DNA of 64,000 bases from JAWXVE01 sp044425575 (GCA_044425575.1 JAWXVE010000002.1:1-64000), one strand, 5' to 3'. Counted from the first letter of the stretch, positions 49,280 through 58,721 are shown. Numbers and translations: made by a program. Notes: generated from the sequence alone by a model not told the origin.

Positions 49280-52009
49280 TTATAATTTCATTATCTCATC
49301 CAACCTTTCAATTATCTTATCTTTTTCTCCGCTTCCATTTGTTGATAATCTAAGCAATGGTATCTCCACTTTTTCCATAATCTCATTCTTCATAATATCT
49401 CTTGAAGCTTGTGCTGTGTCTTCCTTGTGATATTGATATCCATCCACTTCTATAGCCAATACCGGGTTTTTGCCCACTTTATTATAGATTAAAAAATCTA
49501 TATGCGTAGCTGGATGCAGTACAAATGTGCGTTCTCGCTCATTTAATAATTGAAATTTTCTAATTAAAGTATTAAGTGATCGATGACACTGCACCGCTAA
49601 TTTTAAATATTTGTCCTCCTTCAATATTTCTTTTATGACGACATACATAAGATTCTCCGAATCATACCGAGATATCCTCTTATGATTCTTTAAATACTCC
49701 ACTCGTTCTTTTGAATATTGCTGATATAAATAATCAAATACAGAGTGTACTTTACTATTTTGCACTTCAAAATTATTATATTTTATATAATTTACCAAGT
49801 CCGTAATATTGCACACTTTACTTTGTTCATTTCCTGTTACTACCAAAACCAATTTAGACTTAGCTCTAGAAACAGCAACATTAATCAAGCTTGCATCATC
49901 TGCAAATTCTGATATTTCATCATCTACAGTAGATATAATAATATTTTCCATCTCTCTTCCCTGAAATTTGTGTACCGTATCAATCTCAAACCCTCCAACT
50001 TGCTTTCTCAATTCTCCTACTTGCTTTCGATAAGGTGTTATGATCCCAGTTTTTTCTGGTACAAAATTATATTCAGGAATTATTTCTTTACATATACTGT
50101 CTATCTGACGTTGATTGTAACGATCTCGCTCATGATTTCCTATAACCGTCTTAATTACTGATAGGACATTTCTTTCCCCCTTATCTTTTGTCATAATGAG
50201 TAATTCTCCACCATAAAATTGCTGATTACAAAAATCGATTATTTTAGGATGGCACCTATAATGTTCCCGTAACAGTGTCTTCGGTACATCGGGAATCACC
50301 TCTAATATTGACTCTAAAAAACTATATGTATATTTATATCCTTCTTTTAGTTTATATTGTTCAAATATTTTTTGTGTCCATTCCTTTACATGGGTTGGAA
50401 CAACATGCGGAAGTTGCTTTGTGTCTCCCACAATTATAACATTTTTCGCACAAGAAAGTGCTAAGACGCCCGTTGTAATATCCACTTGTGATGCTTCATC
50501 CATAATAAGATAGTCATATTCAACATGGAAATTGAGACTATTTCTAGAAGAAAAAGTTGTGCTTAATATTATGGGGTATTCTTCTAATACTTGTTCCGGA
50601 TTTTTCCAAAGATCTTCTTCGCAAAACGTTTTTCGTTGTATATGCGACTGATATTTTTTAGCTATTTTATCTTTTAATAATTTCATGGATGCACTGCACA
50701 TCTGCTCCAATAAGTTCTGATTATAATTGTTTAGATATGTTTCAATTTTATCTATTTTCTGAGAAATTTCATGTCTTCTGGTTTCATAATACATCGTTTG
50801 AAATATGGTGATAATTCGGAACATATCTTGTTTATAAAAATCCCGATTCCGTATTTTATATTTTAAAGAAGTTTTTACCTTAAACCAAAATCCAAGTGTT
50901 CGATTTTCGTCCGTCTGTAATTGACATTCCTGCCATAAATTCATCCAATCCCGTGCATTTAATTTTTTCTTAAATATAGTGCCATCTATTTTATATCCTA
51001 AGTCATCTACATATTGGTTGAAATATTCTCGTTCTGTATCTATACTAGTTAATTCTGTCCTTAGCTTTGACATTTCTTCCTGTTTATCAAAAATAGTTTT
51101 TAGTTGCATGGATTGTTGCAATATTTCATTTTTTAGTGTGCCATGCTCCTCTTTCGCTTTCCATAATGTAAAATCAGGATATCCTTCTTGTTCTTTTAAA
51201 AATTCTTTTTTATTTGTTGAATTTCCAAGTTTTGCTGCAAGAAAAGATAAATTATATTTAGGATCAGCTAGTTTTTCATACACATTTTCTATTGCCGAAT
51301 TATTATTGGATACAACTTGAACAGTTTTTCCTTCCATTAATATATTGGCAATTATATTTAATATGGTTTGTGTTTTTCCCGTCCCCGGTGGACCCTGAAT
51401 TACGCTAATCTGATTCTCCATAGCACGTTTCACTGCAAAATATTGACTATTATTGCAACCAAATGGAAAGATTGGTATATAATCTTGTACACATTGATTG
51501 CAGTTACCATGTGACGGGTTTAAATACTTTGCAAGCGCTGTATGCTTACTTATGAAATCAATCTTTGCGTACTTCTTTACAAGCAATGATTCTCTCGTCT
51601 TATCATCCTTAATTTCACTTATGGTTGCAATTTCTTTCATATAGTCCCAGGTAGCTTTGGTCTGGTTTCCACTTAAAGCTGATTCTTCTATTGTGAGTTC
51701 GTTTTTGTTATAGCTTTTTTCACTACCATCTCCGAAACAAATATGCCAATAAATAGCTGCATTACACTTGAATTCATATATTTCGCTAATACGAAAAAAT
51801 TCTTTATTATTTTTACTAATCCTGTATAAGGAAGGGATTAACTTTTCTGATTTAGTTGTTTTATCTACACTCAAATAACTATACGAATACATTTTCCCAT
51901 TTTGAAATGTAATATCCCATTTCTTAGTAACTGGATTATAATTGCATGATTTTATCTGTGATGTTTTAATCTCACCTTTTATAATGATCATATTATATCT
52001 GGCGTCCAT
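49280..52009 (-). CDS. Superfamily 1 helicase fused to a C-terminal DUF2726-like nuclease
   Basis: A 909-residue lone protein. Residues about 10-50 resemble a KTSC-type domain (IKTSQIKSCNYNPVTKKWDI, GKMYSYSYLSV). The SF1 (DNA2/NAM7-type) helicase has Walker A GPPGTGKTQ (206-214), Walker B LIMDEASQVD, HYRCHP, TPYRKQV, VHKFQGREM and NVAVSRAK, split by a coiled-coil insert (280-460). The end (about 775-909) is restriction-endonuclease-like: HIDFLIYN, then AIEVDGYQYHKE, a D-x(n)-ExD/K-type pattern of DUF2726. Such fusions are typical of defence or DNA-repair genes. No partner gene is adjacent. It is visibly more A+T-rich than the housekeeping genes. GGGGGAAAG precedes the ATG. Confidence 0.85.
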   Translation of the reverse strand: MDARYNMIIIKGEIKTSQIKSCNYNPVTKKWDITFQNGKMYSYSYLSVDKTTKSEKLIPSLYRISKNNKEFFRISEIYEFKCNAAIYWHICFGDGSEKSYNKNELTIEESALSGNQTKATWDYMKEIATISEIKDDKTRESLLVKKYAKIDFISKHTALAKYLNPSHGNCNQCVQDYIPIFPFGCNNSQYFAVKRAMENQISVIQGPPGTGKTQTILNIIANILMEGKTVQVVSNNNSAIENVYEKLADPKYNLSFLAAKLGNSTNKKEFLKEQEGYPDFTLWKAKEEHGTLKNEILQQSMQLKTIFDKQEEMSKLRTELTSIDTEREYFNQYVDDLGYKIDGTIFKKKLNARDWMNLWQECQLQTDENRTLGFWFKVKTSLKYKIRNRDFYKQDMFRIITIFQTMYYETRRHEISQKIDKIETYLNNYNQNLLEQMCSASMKLLKDKIAKKYQSHIQRKTFCEEDLWKNPEQVLEEYPIILSTTFSSRNSLNFHVEYDYLIMDEASQVDITTGVLALSCAKNVIIVGDTKQLPHVVPTHVKEWTQKIFEQYKLKEGYKYTYSFLESILEVIPDVPKTLLREHYRCHPKIIDFCNQQFYGGELLIMTKDKGERNVLSVIKTVIGNHERDRYNQRQIDSICKEIIPEYNFVPEKTGIITPYRKQVGELRKQVGGFEIDTVHKFQGREMENIIISTVDDEISEFADDASLINVAVSRAKSKLVLVVTGNEQSKVCNITDLVNYIKYNNFEVQNSKVHSVFDYLYQQYSKERVEYLKNHKRISRYDSENLMYVVIKEILKEDKYLKLAVQCHRSLNTLIRKFQLLNERERTFVLHPATHIDFLIYNKVGKNPVLAIEVDGYQYHKEDTAQASRDIMKNEIMEKVEIPLLRLSTNGSGEKDKIIERLDEIMKL

Positions 52010-52062
52010 TTCTTTCCCCCTATATACTTTCTGATAACATTCTCAAGTTCACAACAGTTCAA

Positions 52063-52401
52063 CTAATTCCATCCCTTCCACACCTCGGGACAATATCCTA
52101 CTGTGGCGAGTTTTCCATTTCTTACAATTGGGGTTTTCAGAACTTTCTGATTCTCAAGAATTTTCTCTTCCTTGTCTTCATCAGAAATATATGTTATAAG
52201 TGCTAAAAGATCTTTGTCTTTACACGTTTCATCTATCAGGGCATCTCGTCCTACGACTTGTTGGACGCTTGTATATTCGCCTTTGCTCATGCCTTTTTCT
52301 TTGAGATCGATTGTTTGAACCTTGATGTTTCTTTCCTTAAAATATCGCTGGGCTTTCTTTGTGTCAAAACACTTAGTTGTTCCAAATATTTGTATGTTCA
52401 T
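52063..52401 (-). CDS. ArsC/Spx-family thioredoxin-fold protein
   Basis: A 112-residue protein with the start IQIFGTTKCFDTKKAQRYFKE, the ArsC-family motif with a single redox-type Cys (Cys12). It continues LIDETCKDKDLL-like DALIDETCKDKD and LKTPIVRNGKLATVGYCPEVW. It resembles the YffB/ArsC-like branch more than Spx, which has CxxC at this place. It could be an arsenate reductase-type enzyme; without partner genes that is not certain. I use the start at 52401 (AGGAG, 8 nt upstream) instead of a longer frame without a site. Confidence 0.82.
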   Translation of the reverse strand: MNIQIFGTTKCFDTKKAQRYFKERNIKVQTIDLKEKGMSKGEYTSVQQVVGRDALIDETCKDKDLLALITYISDEDKEEKILENQKVLKTPIVRNGKLATVGYCPEVWKGWN

Positions 52402-52958
52402 GAGGTGGTCTCCTGTTCGTAATTTGCAGTTGGCGAAAAATCTGTACTTAGAATATGTTATCCTATCCAACAAATTTCTTTATAATCATTTCTTTATAAT
52501 CATCCCTTTTTAATTTATATACCTATATCATACAATATTTTTCATAATAACAATACATTTATTTTATGATGTTATTATAAACTGTACCTTTTTTTAGGAA
52601 CTCGATGGTTTAAATTACATTATCGATGGTTCAAAATACAAAAAATGAATTTTCAAGCAAATATTATATCATTCAACTGCCTAATAGCAATTATAATGTC
52701 ATGTTGTTGAACCCAAAACAACAATATGCCTTTGGTACCCGCAAAACATGAAGAAGTAGCCTGATTAGGGCGGATTCTGAATGTTTTTAGGTATCTGTGA
52801 GCGCTTTGTGCGTAAGAATCCGTAGGTATCTGGGGCAAAATCTCTTATGTGAAATTTCCATGTTCTTATTGCTATTTTATTTCTATGGAGTTATAATAAC
52901 ATTGTAACCATAGTTAATTAATTAACGAAGTTGATAACTTTGAAATGGAGGACGAACA
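52402..52958. other. Gene-free region upstream of the alcohol dehydrogenase
   Basis: A 557-bp stretch. It holds a 14-bp tandem repeat (TTTCTTTATAATCA, 52475-52488 and 52489-52502), a hairpin around 52702-52723 (TTGTTG...ACAACAA), two copies of AGGTATCTG (near 52789 and 52824), and the promoter/operator of the downstream gene. A 61-codon minus-strand frame is present but has no ribosome binding site and no recognisable domain. Confidence 0.4.
52869..52926 (+). promoter_or_regulatory. Promoter with Rex-like operator before the alcohol dehydrogenase
   Basis: TTGCTA (52869-52874), 17 bp, then a perfect TATAAT (52892-52897). Just after the inferred start, GTTAATTAATTAAC (52913-52926) is a perfect palindrome matching the clostridial Rex core GTTAANNNNTTAAC. 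Rex represses fermentation genes until NADH rises, which fits an NADH-dependent alcohol dehydrogenase. Confidence 0.6.
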
Positions 52959-54137
52959 ATGAGTAGATTTACCTTACCAAGAGACGTGTATTATGGAGAG
53001 AATTCTCTCGCTGAACTTAAGAATTTAACTGGTAAAAAGGCCATATTAGTATTAGGTGGCGGCTCAATGAAGAAATTTGGTTTTGTTGACAAAGCCCTAG
53101 CTTACCTTAAGGAAGCAGGAATTGAGACGCAATTATTTGAAAATGTTGAACCAGACCCTTCTGTAGAAACTGTTATGAAAGGCGCAGAAGCTATGAGAGA
53201 ATTCCAACCTGATTGGATTATCTCAATGGGTGGAGGCTCTCCAATTGATGCTGCTAAGGCAATGTGGGCCTTTTATGAATATCCTGAAACAACTTTTGCT
53301 GATTTATGTATACCATTTAACTTCCCTAACTTACGTCAGAAAGCAAAATTCTGTGCAATTCCATCTACATCTGGTACTGCAACAGAAGTAACTGCATTTT
53401 CTGTTATTACTGATTATGAACTTGGAATTAAATACCCACTTGCTGACTTTAATATTACTCCTGATGTGGCAATCGTAGATCCTGCACTTGCTGAGACTAT
53501 GCCTCCACACTTAACTGCTTATACAGGAATGGACGCTCTTACTCATGCAGTGGAAGCATATGTATCTACTCTTCATACAGTATTTACAGACCCACTTGCT
53601 ATGCAAGCAATTGAAATTGTTAATAACGACTTATTGAAATCATACGATGGTGATATGACTTGCAGAGAAGAAATGCACTACGGTCAATGTCTTGCAGGTA
53701 TGGCATTCTCCAATGCACTCCTTGGTATCGTTCATTCAATGGCACATAAGACTGGTGCAGCATTCTCTACAGGCCACATTACTCACGGTCTTGCTAATGC
53801 AATGTATCTTCCATATGTGATTAAGTACAATGCCAAAGATGAAGTAACAGCTGCTCGTTATGCAAAGATTGCCAATTCTATTGGTATTACTGGTAGCGTG
53901 TCAGAATGTGTACAGGGATTGTGCGATAAGATTGTATCAATGAATAACTACATGAAGATTCCTAATACATTGAAAGAATTCGGAATTGTAGAATCAGAGT
54001 TTAAAGAAAAGATTAGCACAATTGCAGCCAATGCAGTAGGAGATGCTTGTACTGGTTCTAACCCAAGACCAATTGATCCAGCAACTATGGAACAATTATT
54101 TACCTGTATCTACTATGGTAATGAAGTGAGCTTCTAG
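52959..54137 (+). CDS. Iron-containing alcohol dehydrogenase
   Basis: A 392-residue group III alcohol dehydrogenase that reduces aldehydes such as acetaldehyde or butyraldehyde with NAD(P)H. The nucleotide site has GGGSMKKFG and SMGGGSPIDAAK. Metal ligands are Asp and three His: ITPDVAIVDPAL leads to them, and they fall in HAVEAYVS, GIVHSMAHKTGAAF and TGHITHGLANA. The fold and length match the ADH half of AdhE and stand-alone Fe-ADHs. A Rex-like operator implies redox control of fermentation. ATGGAGGACGAACA leads into the ATG. A strong terminator follows. Exact substrate not determinable. Confidence 0.95.
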   Translation: MSRFTLPRDVYYGENSLAELKNLTGKKAILVLGGGSMKKFGFVDKALAYLKEAGIETQLFENVEPDPSVETVMKGAEAMREFQPDWIISMGGGSPIDAAKAMWAFYEYPETTFADLCIPFNFPNLRQKAKFCAIPSTSGTATEVTAFSVITDYELGIKYPLADFNITPDVAIVDPALAETMPPHLTAYTGMDALTHAVEAYVSTLHTVFTDPLAMQAIEIVNNDLLKSYDGDMTCREEMHYGQCLAGMAFSNALLGIVHSMAHKTGAAFSTGHITHGLANAMYLPYVIKYNAKDEVTAARYAKIANSIGITGSVSECVQGLCDKIVSMNNYMKIPNTLKEFGIVESEFKEKISTIAANAVGDACTGSNPRPIDPATMEQLFTCIYYGNEVSF

Positions 54138-54204
54138 GAGTAAACTTCTAGATACAATTTTACAATGATTGCTTCATGAGAAGATTTTAGCTTTCAGAAA
54201 TTAC

Positions 54205-54245
54205 AAAGGGCAGTGGAATGATTGCATTTTCCACTGCCCTTTTTA
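54205..54245 (+). terminator. Rho-independent terminator after the alcohol dehydrogenase
   Basis: AAAGGGCAGTGGAA pairs perfectly with TTCCACTGCCCTTT around a short loop, then TTT. It also separates the convergent permease gene at 54285. Confidence 0.92.
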
Positions 54246-54284
54246 TTTGTCATTTTATAATAGCTATTGTAACTATTCCATGCT

Positions 54285-56402
54285 TTATTGCAGAACTAGT
54301 CCTACTCCCGCTCCTTGATAAAATGCTTGACTCCACATAACTTCTTCTACTTCATATCCCTCCCATTGTTCTAGAAGTGTGGATGGGAGTGCTGTGATCG
54401 GTACTACATATGAGAAATAGTCTCCTGCTTCATATGCAATCTCTAGGGTAGCATAGTAGGGATCATCTCCATAGGTATATCGGTACCCTCCATAATAATC
54501 ATAGATACGTCTCGGAATTAATTCACTGGCAATGCTTTGTAGTTCTTCCTCACTTAAAGTTCCATTATAGGAAGAATATTCCTGATAATCATAGACTCTA
54601 ATCTCACTTGTTCCACTTACTCTTACCTCCCCATCAAACTGAATCCCTGCTGCTTCTAATAATTCTATGGTTCCTTCAAAACTATCATAGATTGGATAAG
54701 AGAAGTTGAAGGTACGTGTTTCACTGCCATCTGCTCTTCTTTGCACACTAGATAGTTCCAATACAGCCACTGGTATCTCTGTTGCTCTCATGGTATACGT
54801 TAAAGTTCTATAATCTTCTCTATATTGCTCTAGCAGTTCTTGTTGCTGCTGATTCAGGAATCCTTGATTCATAAATGATGGATATTGGTAACTAGTAATT
54901 CCATCTGTAATAGTCACAGTTAATTCTCCCACTCCGTATATCATATCATCCATTTCTACACTATAGAGGGGATCACTATTCTCCTTGAATGCAGAATCTG
55001 TATAAATAAGATCTAGATTCCCAATGGCGGCTTCATCTTCTCGATCTACATAAACAATGCGATACTTTGTCTCTCCATTCTTCAAGCGATAAATCACTTC
55101 TAGCTTTAGTGCATTCACAGGTTCTTCTGTCAATTGATTATACTCTGCATTAGCAAGTGCTACAATTGCTTCCGTTTGGGTTATGAACATATTCTCTTCT
55201 GCCTGATTCAAATCATCATATACATAACTTAAATCTTCTAAAGACACCCATCCATTTAATTTACCCTCCCCTATTAGTGCATAACTGTCAAGTTCACTTA
55301 CTTGTGGCACATATCTGTCATAACCCAATATATCATTCTCGTATCCTACTAGAATCCCTATACCTAAGGTGAGAATCACCAATAAGTCAATGGGTTTGCG
55401 GATACAAGCTTTTATATCATAATGATAGATTACTTCGAATAACATGTGTAGAATAATTGCACTCAATATCATGCCAAAATATAGTGCCACTTTATCTAGA
55501 TACGTTACAGAATAAAATATCATACCGATACATAAACTACAAGGAATGGTTACCAGATACTTAAGTGGTCTCATAAGATCTCTGAATGCAATCGCTCGAT
55601 TGCAACGATCCACTTTTCGCAAATAATAAGCCAGATAAGCAAGTCCTAAAATCACTGCTGCTAATAACAGACGTTCTATTGAAGCCCTTACAAGTGTTTC
55701 TTCATACTCATAGAGAAATGTCTTCACCACAAGAAAGATTGGAGATGTGGAACTTTCCATTAGTCTTTCTGATTCATAAGAAGAATATCGTTGTAGAAAA
55801 TATTGATTTAGGACTGCAATTAAACCGCGTATGGCAAGTTCGTATCCAAATAATACTCCTGTTGCAATTATGGTAATGATTATATTTCCTGTTAACATTA
55901 CTGCAAGTATTGCGATGTGATACGTAAGAGCAAATACTAAGGCATATGATACCAGTCCTGTCCACGCAGATGTAAGAATCTCTGAGTAGATGGGTTGATA
56001 GCACGCAGTAATGAGTAGACTAAGAAGCAGTTGGGATACATAGACCACTAGGAATAACACATAGCCATTTAGATAAATGGTGAAAAATCGCTTTGTTTCA
56101 TCTACTGGTACACTTTGGTAAAAGTCCAGCTTCCTCTTGTTCTGCAAATATGCATATCCTTGAATTCCTATAATGACACCTAATGCCATGACTAAGAATA
56201 TTCCTAACTCATTCATACCAAAATATTCCATCTCAACTGCGGATCCAAACGCTTCTTGGTTTCTACTCTGGTACGAACTAATCTGTAGAAAGGTTCCCAC
56301 TGGAAAATACATAATATAAGTAATCATGGCAATAGCAAATACCCAATTTCTTCTTTTTAAATTCTCCCACATACTAATTAAGAATGAGCTTTTGAATATC
56401 AT
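54285..56402 (-). CDS. ABC transporter membrane protein, efflux type (DUF6449-like)
   Basis: A 705-residue protein. The first ~350 residues contain about ten membrane helices (MWENLKRRNWVFAIAMITYIMYFPVG; LDFYQSVPVDETKRFFTIYL is an ABC-2-permease-like loop). The rest (370-690) is a large soluble, probably extracytoplasmic domain with YXXY-rich beta segments, one further helix at about 340-356 linking the two halves. It resembles DUF6449-type permeases found with YtrB-like ATPases. It overlaps the ATPase gene by 29 bp, so the two make one transporter. The substrate is unknown; cell-wall stress or antibiotic export is plausible from the GntR/YtrA-type regulator. Confidence 0.82.
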   Translation of the reverse strand: MIFKSSFLISMWENLKRRNWVFAIAMITYIMYFPVGTFLQISSYQSRNQEAFGSAVEMEYFGMNELGIFLVMALGVIIGIQGYAYLQNKRKLDFYQSVPVDETKRFFTIYLNGYVLFLVVYVSQLLLSLLITACYQPIYSEILTSAWTGLVSYALVFALTYHIAILAVMLTGNIIITIIATGVLFGYELAIRGLIAVLNQYFLQRYSSYESERLMESSTSPIFLVVKTFLYEYEETLVRASIERLLLAAVILGLAYLAYYLRKVDRCNRAIAFRDLMRPLKYLVTIPCSLCIGMIFYSVTYLDKVALYFGMILSAIILHMLFEVIYHYDIKACIRKPIDLLVILTLGIGILVGYENDILGYDRYVPQVSELDSYALIGEGKLNGWVSLEDLSYVYDDLNQAEENMFITQTEAIVALANAEYNQLTEEPVNALKLEVIYRLKNGETKYRIVYVDREDEAAIGNLDLIYTDSAFKENSDPLYSVEMDDMIYGVGELTVTITDGITSYQYPSFMNQGFLNQQQQELLEQYREDYRTLTYTMRATEIPVAVLELSSVQRRADGSETRTFNFSYPIYDSFEGTIELLEAAGIQFDGEVRVSGTSEIRVYDYQEYSSYNGTLSEEELQSIASELIPRRIYDYYGGYRYTYGDDPYYATLEIAYEAGDYFSYVVPITALPSTLLEQWEGYEVEEVMWSQAFYQGAGVGLVLQ

Positions 56403-57279
56403 ATCCGGCCACCTCCGTTTCGCTAATAAAGATTTCTTCTAATGATAATGGCAACACTTCATAGAACACCATAGAGTATGCTTCTAACAGACCAATGATA
56501 TCTTCCCTATTTCCCCGCATGGTGATGGTATGCAGTCTCCCTTGTTTTCTTGACTGAAGAATAGTTGCACATTGTTCTAACTGCTCATAATCACTTTCTT
56601 GTACAAATACACATTGTACCTTTTGAATATTACACTTCATATCTTCTAATTCTTTAGAAAATAGTACACCGCCCTTGTGTATCAAGCCCACATGATCACA
56701 AATATCTTCTAATTCCCGCAAATTATGAGAAGCAATAATTGGAACCATGCCTCGTTCTTCCATTTCTCCTGCAAAGATACTCTTAATAGCTTGTCTCATA
56801 ACAGGATCTAGTCCGTCAAATGTTTCATCACAGATTAAATATTTCGTGCGAGCACAAATACCACAGATTAATGCTAATTGCTTCTTCATTCCTTTGCTAA
56901 ATGTATTGACCTTTCTCTTTCTATGTAGTTCAAAGGTATCTAAGTACTTGTAAAATAGTTCTGTTTGAAAGTTAGGATAAACACTAGCATAATATCGCTG
57001 AAGGTCAGCGGGCGTCGCACTTTGGAAGAAGTAAGGTTCATCTGCAATAAAGAAGAACAACTCTTTCGTCTTTGCTTCCTTGTACACTTCTAACCCATCA
57101 ATGGTAATACTTCCCTTATCTGGCTTTAACACTCCTGCAATCATTCTAAGTAATGTACTTTTGCCAGCTCCATTCGTACCAATGAGACCAAATACATTCC
57201 CTTCCTTGATATCAAAACTAATGGAGTTCACTGCCTGAATGGCATCAAAACTTTTCTCTACATTTAATATTTCAATCAT
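56374..57279 (-). CDS. ABC transporter ATP-binding protein, YtrB/CcmA type
   Basis: A 301-residue ATPase with Walker A GTNGAGKS, the Q-loop region FFIADEPYFF, the signature FSKGMKKQ, Walker B YLICDETFDGLD and the H-loop in ASHNLRE. The C-terminal extension is typical of drug/antimicrobial-peptide exporters. The start at 57279 lies inside the end of the GntR gene, with GAGAGGAG upstream. It works with the 705-residue permease encoded just downstream. Confidence 0.92.
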   Translation of the reverse strand: MIEILNVEKSFDAIQAVNSISFDIKEGNVFGLIGTNGAGKSTLLRMIAGVLKPDKGSITIDGLEVYKEAKTKELFFFIADEPYFFQSATPADLQRYYASVYPNFQTELFYKYLDTFELHRKRKVNTFSKGMKKQLALICGICARTKYLICDETFDGLDPVMRQAIKSIFAGEMEERGMVPIIASHNLRELEDICDHVGLIHKGGVLFSKELEDMKCNIQKVQCVFVQESDYEQLEQCATILQSRKQGRLHTITMRGNREDIIGLLEAYSMVFYEVLPLSLEEIFISETEVAGYDIQKLILN

Positions 57280-57640
57280 GTGCTTCTTCACTCCTCTCAA
57301 CGTATGCAACTATTTCTTCTTTCGTCACTCCATATTCCTTCGCTTTTTCAATTAACATAAGAAATTCATCTAAGATTTCCTTCTTCTGAATGGCCATAGG
57401 ATCTTCTTGGTAGGCCACAAAATTACCTCGCCCTTTAATCACATATAGATATCCCATTTGTTCTAATCGTTCGTATGCTTTCTGTATGGTATTGGGATTA
57501 ATAGACAATTCTAGTGCTAAGTTTCGTACTGATGGCATTTTACTATCTGGCTCTAGGACACCTTTTAGAATTAAGATACGAAATTTATCTGCAATTTGTT
57601 CATACAGCGGCCTTGCATCCTTATAATCAATGATTATCAT
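57272..57640 (-). CDS. GntR-family regulator, YtrA type
   Basis: A 122-residue repressor with a GntR winged helix (about 10-75, PLYEQIADKFRILILKGVL, SVRNLALELSINPNTIQKAYERLEQMGYLY) and only a short C-terminal dimerisation tail, as in YtrA. It heads the leftward operon with the ATPase and permease and overlaps the ATPase gene by 8 bp. YtrA-type repressors often govern exporters induced by wall-active antibiotics. An inverted repeat at its transcription start is the likely operator, giving autoregulation. Confidence 0.93.
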   Translation of the reverse strand: MIIIDYKDARPLYEQIADKFRILILKGVLEPDSKMPSVRNLALELSINPNTIQKAYERLEQMGYLYVIKGRGNFVAYQEDPMAIQKKEILDEFLMLIEKAKEYGVTKEEIVAYVERSEEAHD

Positions 57641-57683
57641 AGATTCTCCCTTCTTGATTCTTCAGTAGTACACTCTGTGCTTA

Positions 57684-57737
57684 GTGTATTAGTTGTATTA
57701 ATACACTTATGTTATCATGTGGTTTTCTTCTTGTCAA
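57684..57737 (-). promoter_or_regulatory. Promoter and operator of the GntR/ABC operon
   Basis: Leftward, TTGACA (57737-57732), 17 bp, TAACAT (57714-57709). The inverted repeat GTGTATTA-N7-TAATACAC (57684-57706) sits on the inferred start site. The position suits repression by the YtrA-type protein. Confidence 0.7.
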
Positions 57738-57746
57738 CTGTTTTCT

Positions 57747-57794
57747 AAACAAATAAAAAGACACTACACTAGGTAGTATCTCTTTTATTTGTTT
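57747..57794 (-). terminator. Terminator of the opp operon
   Basis: A long stem: AAACAAATAAAAGAGATACTAC on the leftward RNA pairs with a mirrored arm ending TTTTTATTTGTTT, loop 5 nt. The stem touches the stop codon of the last gene and is T-rich on both sides. Confidence 0.8.
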
Positions 57795-58720
57795 TAATTA
57801 CTAGTCCATGCAGCAAGCTCTTCATCCGTAGCAAGTACATAATGGGTTCCACCTACATGATGTTGCACTCCTGCATTATAATCCACTCCACTTTCTTTAC
57901 AATCGTATGTGAGGGACTTTCGACTTTTCTCCACATGGGGATTAGGAATTGGAATTGCACTAAGTAAGGACTTTGTATAAGGATGAATTGGATTTTGAAA
58001 GATCTCTTCCGTTGTTCCACTTTCTACTAAATGTCCTAGATGCAAGACTCCTATATGGTCTGAAATATATTTTACCATAGATAAATCATGAGCAATGAAC
58101 AAAAAGGCTGTATTCGTCTCTCGTTGAATTTTCTTCATTAAATTCACTACTTGAGCTTGAATGGATACGTCCAATGCGGAAATAGCTTCGTCTGCAATAA
58201 TTAAGTCCGGATTCATAATAAGAGCTCTTGCAATTCCAATACGTTGCCTCTGACCACCTGAAAATTGGTGGGGATAACGTGTGGCATGTTCCTTGGATAA
58301 GCCTACTAATTCTAACATTTCATAAACTTTTTCATTACGCTCTTGCTGGTTATCATATTCTCTGTGAATATCCAGTCCTTCTGCAATAATATCCATGACC
58401 TTTTTCCTTGGATTAAGACAAGCCATAGGGTCTTGGAAAATCATCTGCATTTTTGTACGAAGTAGCTTGGTTTCCTTAGCGTCCAATGATCCAGATATTA
58501 CTTTTCCATTGAATACTACCTCTCCATCTGTAGGCTTGTATAGACGTATAATACTTCGTCCTGTGGTGGACTTACCTGATCCTGATTCTCCCACTAGTCC
58601 ATATGTGGTTCCTGGCATAATAGTAAAGGTAATGCCATCTACTGCCTTCACTGTGAATTTACGACTTACCTTAAAATGTTGTTTCAAATTCTTTACTTGT
58701 AGGATTGGTTGTTGTTCCAT
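57794..58720 (-). CDS. oppF: Oligopeptide ABC transporter ATP-binding protein OppF
   Basis: A 308-residue ATPase with Walker A GESGSGKST, signature FSGGQRQRIGIARAL, Walker B LIIADEA and the C-terminal oligopeptide-transporter extension (NPIHPYTKSLLSAIPIPNP). It pairs with OppD, encoded 1 bp upstream, to power peptide import. AGGAGGGG precedes the ATG. It is the last gene of the opp operon. Confidence 0.95.
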   Translation of the reverse strand: MEQQPILQVKNLKQHFKVSRKFTVKAVDGITFTIMPGTTYGLVGESGSGKSTTGRSIIRLYKPTDGEVVFNGKVISGSLDAKETKLLRTKMQMIFQDPMACLNPRKKVMDIIAEGLDIHREYDNQQERNEKVYEMLELVGLSKEHATRYPHQFSGGQRQRIGIARALIMNPDLIIADEAISALDVSIQAQVVNLMKKIQRETNTAFLFIAHDLSMVKYISDHIGVLHLGHLVESGTTEEIFQNPIHPYTKSLLSAIPIPNPHVEKSRKSLTYDCKESGVDYNAGVQHHVGGTHYVLATDEELAAWTSN

Positions 58721-58721
58721 G

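Noticed and set aside
52653..52838. 61-codon minus-strand frame upstream of the alcohol dehydrogenase
   Set aside because: No ribosome binding site and no recognisable domain; more likely a by-chance open frame in a hairpin-containing spacer.
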